Assembly (NCBI GenBank): GCA_039566865.1
Contig: CM076956.1
Span: 14,085,511 to 14,149,510 of the forward strand
Direction: 5' to 3'
Length of the DNA stretch: 64,000 nt
Source of the DNA: Aurelia coerulea
Taxonomy: Eukaryota; Cnidaria; Scyphozoa; Semaeostomeae; Ulmaridae
Position 1 is the first letter of the stretch. The number at the start of each line of letters is the position of its first letter. The notes under the pieces were generated by a model. It searched no databases, was not told the origin of the DNA, and saw nothing but the letters and a program-made list of their open reading frames with translations. Positions 24,111 through 33,714 of this stretch are shown here, piece by piece. Both the position numbers and the translations under genes were made by a program.

Positions 24111-24300
24111 AACGCCACTAAAGGCGCTAAGGCAGCTAAATCCACTAATAAGGCAACAACTGAAACAACCAACGCACCCACAACAACGACGTCATCTACT
24201 TTCTCAGCACATTCACCTCTTTCACGTCCAAACTTCCACGGAACACATATTCCAAAATCACCAAGTTCCCACTGTGTGCAGACATACACTTCCACTTAAG
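24111..24300 (+). other. Possible Thr/Ala/Pro-rich terminal exon
   Basis: After an AG at 24109-24110 a frame stays open to TAA at about 24300. It is rich in Ala, Thr, Lys and Ser, with ATTETTNAPTTTTSS-like composition, as in mucin-type linkers. It lacks an ATG and has no identified partner exon, and it sits inside a transposon-rich stretch. It may be chance. Confidence 0.2.
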
Positions 24301-24325
24301 TATTGATTAATTAAATTAACTTATA

Positions 24326-25292
24326 CCGGGTGTCCCAAAAAAAAGGTAACAGATTTGATTGCGGCTAGCGATAAGAACTTAAGTTGAATCGACCCCTGAT
24401 AAGTTTTGAAGTACTTTTATATAGTTAACCTGAAGATTGATACCTTATAGGTTGATATTGGTGAATCAAGAGTTGGAATATTAATCTTGAAACTCCAAAT
24501 TTGCTTCCTACTCCAAACCAGAGCTTTTGGGGTTTGGCCTAAGCTGTGAAATCGCTGTGCTGTGGAATCTCCTCAATCATAGCCAAGTACAAACAAGAAA
24601 CCTCGTGCTTAGGAACACATTTTAGTGGAAATCTGACTCTGAACTTTACAATCAGATTCAAGAATTTAGCCCCGAAGAGACCCCTTTCTTGATTCTACAC
24701 AAACTTTAAATTACACCTGCCTGAGAAAGGTTTTTCATCAGCAAAATAGGTCCCGTAGACTTTAACACATAGACTATCTTGCAATCATCATTGCTTGAAT
24801 GAAATGTTTTTTTCATCATCTCTCACGAAATTATTACGAAACAAGCAATCGTATATGCCCAAGGGAACATAAAAAATGCTCATTCGTGCTTGGCTTGGTG
24901 TACTTTTGTAAATGCATTTTGACTGTAGAAAAATATTCCTTGGTGACTACATTGGTTAATTTGTTTTTTAGTTTTCAGTTTTTTGCGTTCTTTTCAAACG
25001 GGTACCCAAAGGACCGATCCTTGTCCATAAATGCCTTTGACTGAGGAGATTCCCGTAACCAGCGAGTTAGCAGTTTAGGCCAAAACCCAAAAGCTCTGGT
25101 TTGTAGATGGAAGCAAATTTTGGCTTTCGAGATAAATATTTCAACTCTCGATGCGCCAATATCAATAAACGAGGTATTAATCTTCAAGTTAGTTATCGAA
25201 GAGTACTTGAAAACTTATTTGGGATCGATTCGACTTATACTGTCATCGCTAGTCCCCATCAAATCTGTTACCTTTTTTTTTGGGACACCCGG
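24326..25292. repeat. 967-bp mariner-type MITE
   Basis: TA at 24324-24325 and 25293-25294. Ends are CCGGGTGTCCCAAAAAA and its inverse, followed by GGTAACAGATTTGAT. Sub-terminal inverted blocks continue inward (AGAGCTTTTGGGTTTGGCCT-like and GAGGAGATTCC-like), so much of the element folds back. ORFs at 24799-25454 fall within or across it and are not supported as genes. Confidence 0.85.
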
Positions 25293-25663
25293 TATTACAC
25301 CAAGATACATAAACGAACTGCAGCGAAGCTAAAAGGAACGCGGAGGCGCGCCGCAGCCGCGCCGAGCGGCCAGGTCCCTCTGGTAGGATGTAAGTGCCAT
25401 CCCTGGGAACATGACAATATTATTCAAGGCGATTTCACCCTCCGAAGGGGATAACACGTGCTACAGCGTATAAGGCAGAAATGTTGGGAAAATTTGTTCG
25501 TGATCTTGCGCATGTTTTGAAGATTCGTTGAAGGGGCTTTCTCGATTCCTCATAATTTCAGGACGGAGTGGCATATTTCAGTCAGGTAAATTTTAAAATG
25601 CATTTGAACATGTCTACCATTAAACGATATATTTGCCGGTATCATGATATTGATATTCAAGCG

Positions 25664-25803
25664 ATAAATCATCAGCTCCCTTCTATTAACTATATAAATG
25701 CAATAAAGAAATTCGAAAATATAATACACTCAAATGACATTTTTTTCTGATGAAGCGACAGCGAAACGTCATTTGAGTGTACTATATTTTTGATATTCAA
25801 GCG
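25664..25803. repeat. 140-bp hairpin insertion with 14-bp flanking duplication
   Basis: TTGATATTCAAGCG occurs at 25650-25663 and again at 25790-25803, bracketing a segment absent from the paired arm of the host element. The insert ends in a hairpin (AATACACTCAAATGAC against GTCATTTGAGTGTACT) whose loop reads CTGATGAAGCGACAGCGAAAC. Confidence 0.65.
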
Positions 25804-25832
25804 GGCATCCATGGACCAATGGCCTTTCAAAA

Positions 25833-26960
25833 GGTGATTATTTTCTACGCACCTGCTGTAGGGCTTCTATTTCAGTATATCAACTGCGTGAGAGCCTAGA
25901 GCAACAGCAACAGACCTTCAAGCATCCAACAAGTTTCTGACTCACACATCAACAAAGGAATGAAATCTGTCAGATATGTTCAGACCCCTGTTTCGAAACT
26001 TGCTTCAAGTAGACAGATTTGGTTTGAAAAGTAGACTCGTTATCATATTATGCCAAAGGGGAAGGGGAAGAAGATGAATTTATAGCTTGAAAAGCCATTT
26101 TTTATGCTAAAGAATGTCATAACACAATATGTTTTAGCTAAAATCTTTTCTTGCGAAACAATACGAATACGAGTCCTACATGATATAGTTGTTTTTATTA
26201 TCAGTTAAGATTGTGATAAATTTATGCATTAGGAAATTGATTAAAAGATTCCATCTCAGTATTTGAAGAGTCTTACGGGTTATCAAAGCTTAATGGTTAA
26301 GATGAGTGTTAAAGAGGAGCATCAATTTAAACCAGAGTACATCTCAAGTGTAAGAAAATCTAATTCTTGTGCCTAGAGAATAAGAAAAGGCCCCTCAGAG
26401 CTGTAAAGCACACTTCAAATATAAAGTGATTTGCTTTTGCGAACACCAACCAACAATGGCGTTCTCTCATCACTGGGGCCTAGTTGGTTTGTTAGTGTAT
26501 TTACAAAATTTTTATGTATATATGTATGTATCATTTGCCACAATTAAAATATCCACAAGTCTATAATATAAAAATAGATACAATAAATCATATAAGGTTA
26601 AAAACGTAAAGGAAAACACCCCTAATTACAGTGGCAGGGATAGCATTAAAAGGCAAGATGACCTTAATTCCATAATGGTCCCCTTAGAGGTTTTGTGGTA
26701 CAGAGAAAAAAAAGAAAACATTTGTGGTTGTTTTCGGTATAAAACACGGTTATAAGACCATACCATGATCGGGAGAGATGATGACGAGTATTGATAGAAG
26801 ACAACGAGTCAGCTTAAATATCTAATGGGGTCATGGTCGTGGGTTAGAAGAAGCCAGATTTTCCACAAGCCAATGCACTAATTTTCCATACTAATATGCG
26901 ATGTCCCTATAGATAGTCAACTGGACATATCAGCATTTAAAGGTTATATGAAAGAAAGAG
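25833..26960. other. Intergenic, no feature seen
   Basis: AT-rich; no ORF, RNA or clear repeat. Confidence 0.45.
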
Positions 26961-27049
26961 AGGGTGGATGGGAGAAGCGAAAATCAGCAGCCAGACATGA
27001 CTTTCAATGCTCTACATCGTATTGGCATCGACTGGCGAACAACAACCAG

Positions 27050-27390
27050 AGTATCCGTGCTTTCCATGCATGCAAAAGTTGTCCAGAGTAGGTCTACCCA
27101 TACTTTACCGTGCTTTCTCATGCTTTTACGACTTTTCCATGCTGAGTATCCATGCTTTCCATGCTTATCCATGCCGCAAAAGTTGTCCAGAGTAGGTCTA
27201 CCCATACTTTCCCGTGCTTTCTCATGCTTTTACGAATTTTCCATGCTGAGTATCCATGCTATCGATGCTTAGCCATGCTGCAAAAGTTGTCCAGAGTAGG
27301 CCTACCCATGCTTTGCCATGCTTTTACGAATTTTCCATGCTGAGTATCAATGCTTTCCATGCTTTCCATGCTTATCCATGCTTATCATTG
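27050..27390. repeat. 104-bp minisatellite, left part
   Basis: Units begin GCAAAAGTTGTCCAGAGTAG at about 27072, 27176 and 27279 and contain several ATCCATGCTTTCC sub-repeats. The same unit resumes at 33546-33690, after the LINE, so the LINE appears to have inserted within the array. Overlapping ORFs on both strands follow the repeat. Confidence 0.85.
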
Positions 27391-27635
27391 ACTAGTCAAG
27401 AACGGTCGACGCGAACGGTTGACGGATGAAAATGGCTTCAGGAAAGAATCATTTACCTTTTCAAGAGCACTGTCATAAACGATTTTACACTAATATCTGA
27501 TGTTGACACAATAACAAGTATAAAAACAAATTCAGTTCAGTTTCATAACATATTGCGTAAACCAAGAAGGCTTGGTTTTAACCATCTTCGAGTTAGGCCA
27601 TTTAGGCCCATTTTCATGTACACGTGTGATTCAAA

Positions 27636-28412
27636 ATGGGAGACAAGGATTTTGTAACACTGCAGACAGTTAACAGCCTATTGGAAGCTCAAGCCAATGC
27701 CTTAAAGTCAGCTTTCCAAATAATGTTTCAAGATGTTAAAGATGAACTGAAGGCTATCAAAACAGACATTGGAGATCTGAAGAATAGGACACAGTTTTCA
27801 ATGGGGCAGGTTGATGATCTGCAAGCAAAGGTAAAGTCAATGGAAAAGATTGTTTGTTCCAAGCAACAAAATATTGAAGAAATAACAGACTCAATTGAAG
27901 CTGTCGAGTCTCACCTTGAGTACATTGAAAACCAAAGCCGCCGCAACAATATTAAAATCATGGGCGTGCCTGAAGACAGCAACACAGAGAAGACATGGGA
28001 TGATACAGAAAATGTTGTAAAAAAATTAATCAAAGATGAGTTAGGAATAGAGGAAGATGTTGAGATTGAAAGATGCCATAGGATTGGAGATGCCAACCCA
28101 GCAAACCGCAGAAGAAAAGGCAACAGGCAACAAGATGACAAGCCTAGAAGCATTGTTGCAAAGTTTTCCAAATGGAAAACAAAAGAGCACATTCTGAAAA
28201 CTGCTCGCAACAAGAAACCACAGGGAATTATGTTTGTTGGAGATTTTTGTCAAAGAACACTTGAAGAAAGAGCTGCAAAAATACCAGATCTCATAAAGGC
28301 AAGAGGGGAAGGCAAAATTGCCTACTTCATCATGGATAAGCTGATTGTCAAGAATAGACGTTTGAACAACATTCAAGGCAGCGAGGATTCTGAGGTATTC
28401 TTCAAAAGTTGA
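27636..28412 (+). CDS. LINE ORF1 protein (coiled coil + L1-type RRM)
   Basis: An intact 258-codon frame. Residues about 20-100 are heptad-rich (coiled coil, trimerisation in L1 relatives). RRNNIKIMGVPE at 102-113 and ERCHRIG at 145-151 are hallmarks of the transposase-22 / L1 ORF1p RNA-binding domain. A basic stretch and a C-terminal domain with ERAAKIPDLIKARGEGK follow. In related LINEs the product binds element RNA as a nucleic-acid chaperone. The diverged homologue is on the - strand at about 35494-36296. It is still open, although ORF2 is broken. Confidence 0.88.
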   Translation: MGDKDFVTLQTVNSLLEAQANALKSAFQIMFQDVKDELKAIKTDIGDLKNRTQFSMGQVDDLQAKVKSMEKIVCSKQQNIEEITDSIEAVESHLEYIENQSRRNNIKIMGVPEDSNTEKTWDDTENVVKKLIKDELGIEEDVEIERCHRIGDANPANRRRKGNRQQDDKPRSIVAKFSKWKTKEHILKTARNKKPQGIMFVGDFCQRTLEERAAKIPDLIKARGEGKIAYFIMDKLIVKNRRLNNIQGSEDSEVFFKS

Positions 28413-30029
28413 GTTTGAAGAGTTATTAAACTTGGATTTACCTCCATAGAATTATCGTAATGATAATTATTGAGTTTAATAGTTCCTTTAATTTACACAC
28501 CAGCAACCAATTCAATGACAAAATCCCCTAAGTATCCATGATGGAATCTGTCAAAAGAATATTCATAAGAACCAAAAATGGCTCCTATGCAGTCAGTGCA
28601 ATTTTCATGTCCACATTAGTTGCAACAAAATATCTGCTGCTGAACATGAGGCTATTCAAAAGAAACCTGATGATGTTCCTTGGTTTTGCCTGCATTGTAC
28701 AGTTTCATATCATGAATCTATTTTTCCTTTTGGTTCTGTAGACAATGAAGTACTGTCAAATGTTTTCAATTTTGACATACCCTCTGCTGTTGACTCACTG
28801 CCATCTTTTGAAATGACCTCTCACCTTACTAACTTGCCTAATCTGCAGGACTATGATGTTGATGAACATTTGCCTTCTAATATTAATTCTAGCTATCACA
28901 CTGTCCAAGACTTCTCTTCCTCTGACATAACTGATAAAGATCTCTCTTTTCTGCACAGGAACGTAAGAAGCCTGTCTTGCCACATTGAAGAATTACAATC
29001 ACTTCTTGCTAATCTTAATATCAAATTTGATGCGATTGGGGTTTCTAAAACTTGGGATTCAGTTGATAGGCCCATATGTACCAATATAAATATTCCGGGT
29101 TACGTGTATTTTCCTAGTAAGTCTTTTAGTCAGAATGGTGATGTTGGTCTATATGTAAAAGTAGGTCTCAAACCTATCCCAAGACCTGATCTTAATGGCA
29201 ACACTGAACATTATGAGACCACATGGGTTGAAATTGAAAATACCAAAGGCAAAAATATCTTAATCTGCTGTGCATATCGTCATCCTAATTTTATGCAGGA
29301 TATCTTATCAAATGATGCTGTCACAAACAAACAAGTCTTCATTTTAGGAGACTTTAATATTAACTTACTTAATTATGATTCTGACACTCCAACTGGCAAT
29401 TTTGTTAATCTATTTCTTTCTCAACACTTTCTCCCATACATTGTTCATCCTACAAGAGTTTCTGATCGATCTGCAACAATTATTGACAACATTTTTTCAA
29501 ATGTTTGCAATGTCGAGACAATAAGTGGTAATATTTTAACTCAGATTTCTGATCATTTTCCTCAATTCATGGTTGTCAAAAAGGCAGGTATCAAAGTCAA
29601 ATCTGTATCATATTATCAACATGATTATTCCAAATTCAATCAAGATAGTTTTCTTTCTGACTTTAACAACATGAGTTTTGCATATCTGAATGAAGAGAAC
29701 CTAAATGTGAATGATAAATTTGATAGGTTTTTGGCAAATTTGAATGATTTAGTAAGAAAACATGCTCCTTTAAAGAAACTCACAAAGAAAGATCTTAAGC
29801 TCAGAAACAAGCCATGGATAAATAGCAGAATTCAAAAAATGATGCACTTAAGGGATAAGCTACTAAGAAAACTTCAGAAAAAAGGTGACTTGGCAACAAA
29901 AAGCCTTTATAAAAAATTCAGGAATCGTGTTGTTGTGGAATTAACACAGAGCAAGGCCAACTATTTCAACAATTTCTTCCATACTAATGGCAACAATATG
30001 AAGCTCCTTTGGTCAGGTATAAAGACAAT

Positions 30030-30881
30030 AGACCATTTGCCAATTAAGAAAAAGGGATTGAGGCGAGCGCGGCCAATTCCGACAGCCCTAGTAACATCGG
30101 GGAATCCTCTCCACTTCAGAATATCTTATTCGATGTGTTTCCCACGACCGATTTGTAGAGTAGGGGACATAAACAAACGATCAGCTGATTTGACCCCTTA
30201 CTTCAAATGTAATAAGTCCAAAACTTGGGGGAAAATGTTGAAAAGTCAACGAAAACTGGCCGATCGTCTTGGGCTGATTCTGAAGTGGATAAATCGAGAA
30301 ACTGACAACAAACTTTTGGATTTCAGCCCTTTTTTAAGGTATTTAATCATTAATCTGGAATTAGTGAGTGCATTTAGTAGGAAAACGAGCACGATCCATT
30401 TGGGAGGAAAAAGGGCCTAAGTAGAAATTTTCGGGATTTTCCCCACAGCTTTGAAAAAAGAAAGGCTCGTTATTCTGCGAATTTTAGAGATAAATTCAAG
30501 ATTAAAAGTGTTTTAGTGAAAGAATACCGATTCTCGTCGATTATTGACATGCCGAGGCCGTTTACCCCTCGCAAAACGGAGTTACGGCCCAAAATGGAGT
30601 AGGCCAAAATTTTTCCCAATTTTCGCGGCCCCCGCGCTTCGCCCCTGGGGGCAATATTCAACCCCAAATTCGTGATAAGACTCACAAACGAATTATCTCT
30701 TGTACATTTTTTTCTGTTTTGAAATTAGTTGAGTAACCATCGAGCATCGGCTCCAAATGCAGCTTCGGGTCAGAAAATCGAGCCGGGTCGGCTTGCCGAT
30801 TATACTGTAATGGAGAGGACTCCCCGGATTTCCGACTGTTACTAGGGCTGTCGGAATTTTTTCTTAATTGGCAAATGGTCT
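30030..30881. repeat. 852-bp TIR element inside LINE ORF2
   Basis: AGACCATTTGCCAATTAAG at the left and its exact inverse at the right, with inverted matching resuming for about 45 bp further in (ATTCCGACAGCCCTAGTAAC). AT is present on both sides (30028-30029 and 30882-30883). Removing the element with one AT rejoins the ORF2 frame across the site. No transposase is encoded; the + strand ORF that enters from ORF2 and ends at 30420 is read-through. Confidence 0.88.
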
Positions 30882-32272
30882 ATTATAAGCAATAAGAACT
30901 CTAATGTGAATGTTCTTAGCAAACTTAAAGATATGAATGGAAATATAACAGCAGATTCAACTGTTATAGCAAATACCTTCAATGAGTTTTTTGTAAATGT
31001 AGGCAATAATGTGACAAAAACAATACCTAGAACTATGAAATCTCCCATGGACTATCTTGGAAGTAGCAATGTACATTCTTTTTCATCACCCCTGCAGTCC
31101 CAATTCTGACATCATAAGCATGCTAAAAACTGGCAAATCTATTGGTCCTAATAGTATTCCTACGAAGCTATTGAAAATTCTCTCTCCACATATATCTTCT
31201 CCTCTCTCTCAATTAATAAATGAATCCTTCCAGTCTGGTATCTTCCCTTCAAAATTGCAACTGGCCAAAGTAATTCCTCTATTCAAGAAAGGCTGTCCCC
31301 TAAATTCCTCTAACTATAGACCAATATCTCTCTTGTCTGTATTCAGTAAGATTATTGAGAAAATTATGTATAGGCGTCTCTATGATTTCTTGGAACTTCA
31401 CAATGTCTTTTACAACCTTCAGTTTGGTTTCCGTGCTAGTCACTCAATAAATCATGCACTGATAAGTTTAACAGAATCAGTTAAAAACACTTTAGACAAT
31501 AAAATGTTTGGGTGTGGTATTTTCCCTGATTTACAAAAAGCTTTTGACACTGTTAATCATCAAATCCTCCTTAAAAAGCTTGATCACTATGGTATTAGAG
31601 GAACTGCTTTGTCTTGGTTCAGCTCTTATCTTAGCAACAGAGAACAATACGTTTCTGTTAATGGCCATAGTTCCAGTAACCAAAAAGTAACATGTGGGGT
31701 CCCGCAGGGATCAGTACTTGGTCCACTCCTTTTTCTCATTTACATAAATGATATTTCTAAGGCTTCATCCAAATTATCTTTTTATCTTTTTGCTGATGAT
31801 ACCAACATTTATTATCAGTCAGCAAGTTTAGAACAACTTCAAAAGGTTGTAAACCATGAACTGAAGTATGTCAAAAAGTGGCTTGATGCAAACAAGCTTG
31901 CTTTGAATGTTGATAAAACAAACTTTATTATTTTTCATTCACCAAGAAAGCCCCTAAATGACACTGTTGACATAAGATTTGGTAAGCAACATGTGAGAAA
32001 AGCAAAGTATGTTAAATTTCTTGGTCTTCTCCTTGATGAAAACCTTTCTTGGAAGTATCACCTAAACGAACTTTCCAAAAAGTTAGTAAGAACGTGTGGT
32101 ATATTCTTTAAGGTGAGACATCTACTTCCTACGAATGTATTGGTTTCCTTGTATAACTCTTTATTTGCTTCTTTCCTACAATATGGAATTGTTGTTTGGG
32201 GTCTCACTTATGATTCATACATCAAACCGATCTTCATTCTTCAAAAGAAAGCCGTAAGAGCTATCGCCTTTG

Positions 32273-32892
32273 AAAATCGTTTGATGTTCAACGACAAAAT
32301 CTTCTCGCTGGAATTGTTGAATTATTACGACCATATGTACAAATCACCAATCTTTCAAATCATTCTTTGACGCAGCTTTTATTGTATGGTGATGAAGACC
32401 TTTCTAATGAGTTGAACAGAAATGTACTCGAATTAACTTTACGCTTCATCCACGAAACTGGTCGGTTTGATTAAGATCTATTGAGAATTTAGCCATGCCC
32501 TAAGCAATCACCAAGTCCCGTACCGTTAGTGTTCTTTTCCTTGTAAATTCTGTTTCACATCAGATGGAGGCATTTTACTTGCCTAAATTTACACCAAATG
32601 AGTTGCACTCGTTGCATCTACAAATTCATCGCAACACTGACCTGACATCTGGAGTGAAACTGAATCCAGTATAGTATCCTTTAATTTATAAATTGTTCGT
32701 AGTGTGATTGTATACGGTTTAACGTTTCATGTTTTTAGATATTGGCCATGGGGTAGTCGTAGTCTTTTGCTCCCCATGGTATCGTACTTGTAGTGTCGTA
32801 TAGTAATTAGAATTAGGTATAGTAAAATGTAAAGTATCTTGTAAAATTTAATATTTGAATAAAAAAAAAAAAAAAAAAAAAAAAAAATCGTT
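32273..32892 (+). mobile_element. 5'-truncated poly(A) LINE inserted in the first LINE
   Basis: The 9-bp duplication AAAATCGTT lies at 32273-32281 and 32884-32892. The insert (32282-32883) starts inside the RT C-terminus ([32 protein letters not shown] at about 32473-32475). Its 3' UTR carries the stem-loop CCATGGGG (32746-32753) / CCCCATGG (32772-32779), and it ends in a long A run. It is on the same strand as the host LINE but from a different family. Joining the flanks restores the host frame (ENR then SAPSS). Confidence 0.9.
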
Positions 32893-33331
32893 CTGCTCCA
32901 TCATCTCCTATTTTCCTCAATCTCCAACTTCTTAAGTTGGAGGACTTGTTTGAATTAAAGCTGCTGACTTTTGTCTATGAATCTGTAAATAGGATCTCCC
33001 CTTCTTGTTTTCATGAGTTTTTTTATTTACTTTCACATGTTCATCAACATGATACCAGGCAAGCATGTAAAGGTGACATTTTTCTGACACGTAAAAATAC
33101 CCTGCAATATGGTTTGAAATCTGTCAGGTATGCAGGTGCGAAATCTTGGAACAATATTCCTACCATGATCAAACAGGCATATTCTTCAGTTAACTTTCGT
33201 CGTCAAGTTAAACTGCATTCGTTTTCCATCAACTACCAGTCGTAAGATTTTAGTGTTTTCAAATGATATCTTTCCGCAATTTGATTCTTCGCATATTTTT
33301 CCAATATAAACTATGTTATTTAAACTAAGGG

Positions 33332-33372
33332 GGTGCTCTCTCCTCGATTAGTCTATCTATTGAGAGAGCTCC
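33332..33372 (+). other. 3' UTR stem-loop of the two-ORF LINE
   Basis: GGTGCTCTCTC (33332-33342) pairs with GAGAGAGCTCC (33362-33372) with one mismatch, around CTCGATTAGTCTA. The same hairpin and loop word occur on the - strand at 40966-41011 in another copy. In LINEs such structures can be the RT recognition site (inference). Confidence 0.6.
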
Positions 33373-33545
33373 TCCTATAAGAAATTCCCTACATGCAAAT
33401 CCCCCCTCATCTTCTTGCATTGTGTTCGTTAATTGTATTTCATTAATGTTTTAAGTCTTTTTGTAGTTTAATTTTGAGTATATTTTGTGTTTTTTGTGAG
33501 ATTTGTATGTAGAGGAATTTTAAAATTAAAGGAACTGAACTGAAC

Positions 33546-33690
33546 TGCCGCAAAAGTTGTCCAGAGTAGGTCTACCCAAGTTTTGCCATGCTTTTACGAA
33601 TTTTCCATGCCAAGTATCCATGCGTACTGTGCGTAAGCATGGAGAATCCATGGAATGTCTATGGACTCCATGATTTTGTCCATGCCTTTC
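33546..33690. repeat. 104-bp minisatellite, right part
   Basis: GCAAAAGTTGTCCAGAGTAG then CTTTTACGAATTTTCCATGC and ATCCATGC words, a continuation of the array at 27050-27390 split by the LINE. Confidence 0.8.
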
Positions 33691-33714
33691 CTACAGGTGA
33701 CTTCTTTGACCGAG

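Larger units (their letters stand above)
23744..25832. repeat. About 2.1-kb TIR element with a nested MITE and hairpin
   Basis: Left arm 23744-23910 and right arm about 25535-25832 are inverted copies (TTTGAAAGGCC, CTTGATATC, GACATGTT, TTACCTGACTGAAAT and their inverses). The right arm is split by a 140-bp insertion. The interior contains a 967-bp mariner-type MITE. Related arms are seen at 52480-52860 and 53585-53700. No transposase frame is evident. Confidence 0.6.
28519..33245 (+). pseudogene. LINE ORF2 (PHD finger, APE endonuclease, reverse transcriptase), broken
   Basis: The frame opens at 28519 after a TGA. A PHD-like finger (C-x2-C, H-x2-C, W-F-C-x2-C) lies at about 28570-28690. The APE-type endonuclease follows (RNVRSL, then ILGDFNIN near 29340 and SDHFPQF near 29550). 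Its catalytic ETW motif reads KTW (GVSKTW, about 29038). The first segment ends at an 852-bp TIR insertion. The frame resumes at 30884, shifts by one base at about 31060-31100, and runs through the RT core: FGFRASHS, DLQKAFDTVNH, GVPQGSVLGP and FADD. A second insertion splits the C-terminal part, which resumes at 32893 ([20 protein letters not shown]) and ends at 33245. No full protein can be made. Confidence 0.85.
27395..33545 (+). mobile_element. Two-ORF LINE (PHD + APE endonuclease + RT), nested insertions
   Basis: A nearly full-length non-LTR retrotransposon: 5' UTR from about 27395, ORF1 27636-28412, ORF2 28519-33245 in pieces, and a 3' UTR to 33545 ending in GAACT repeats. It is interrupted by a TIR element (30030-30881) and by a truncated LINE (32282-32883). 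Minisatellite lies on both sides. The domain order fits the CR1/L2 group (established family knowledge); the exact clade needs a tree. The 5' boundary is estimated from where the minisatellite stops. Confidence 0.85.

Noticed and set aside
26964..27343. ORFs of 60-100 codons on both strands
   Set aside because: They mirror the 104-bp minisatellite in every frame.
30030..30420. C-terminal 130 codons of the LINE ORF starting at 28813
   Set aside because: Read-through into the inserted TIR element, not part of ORF2.
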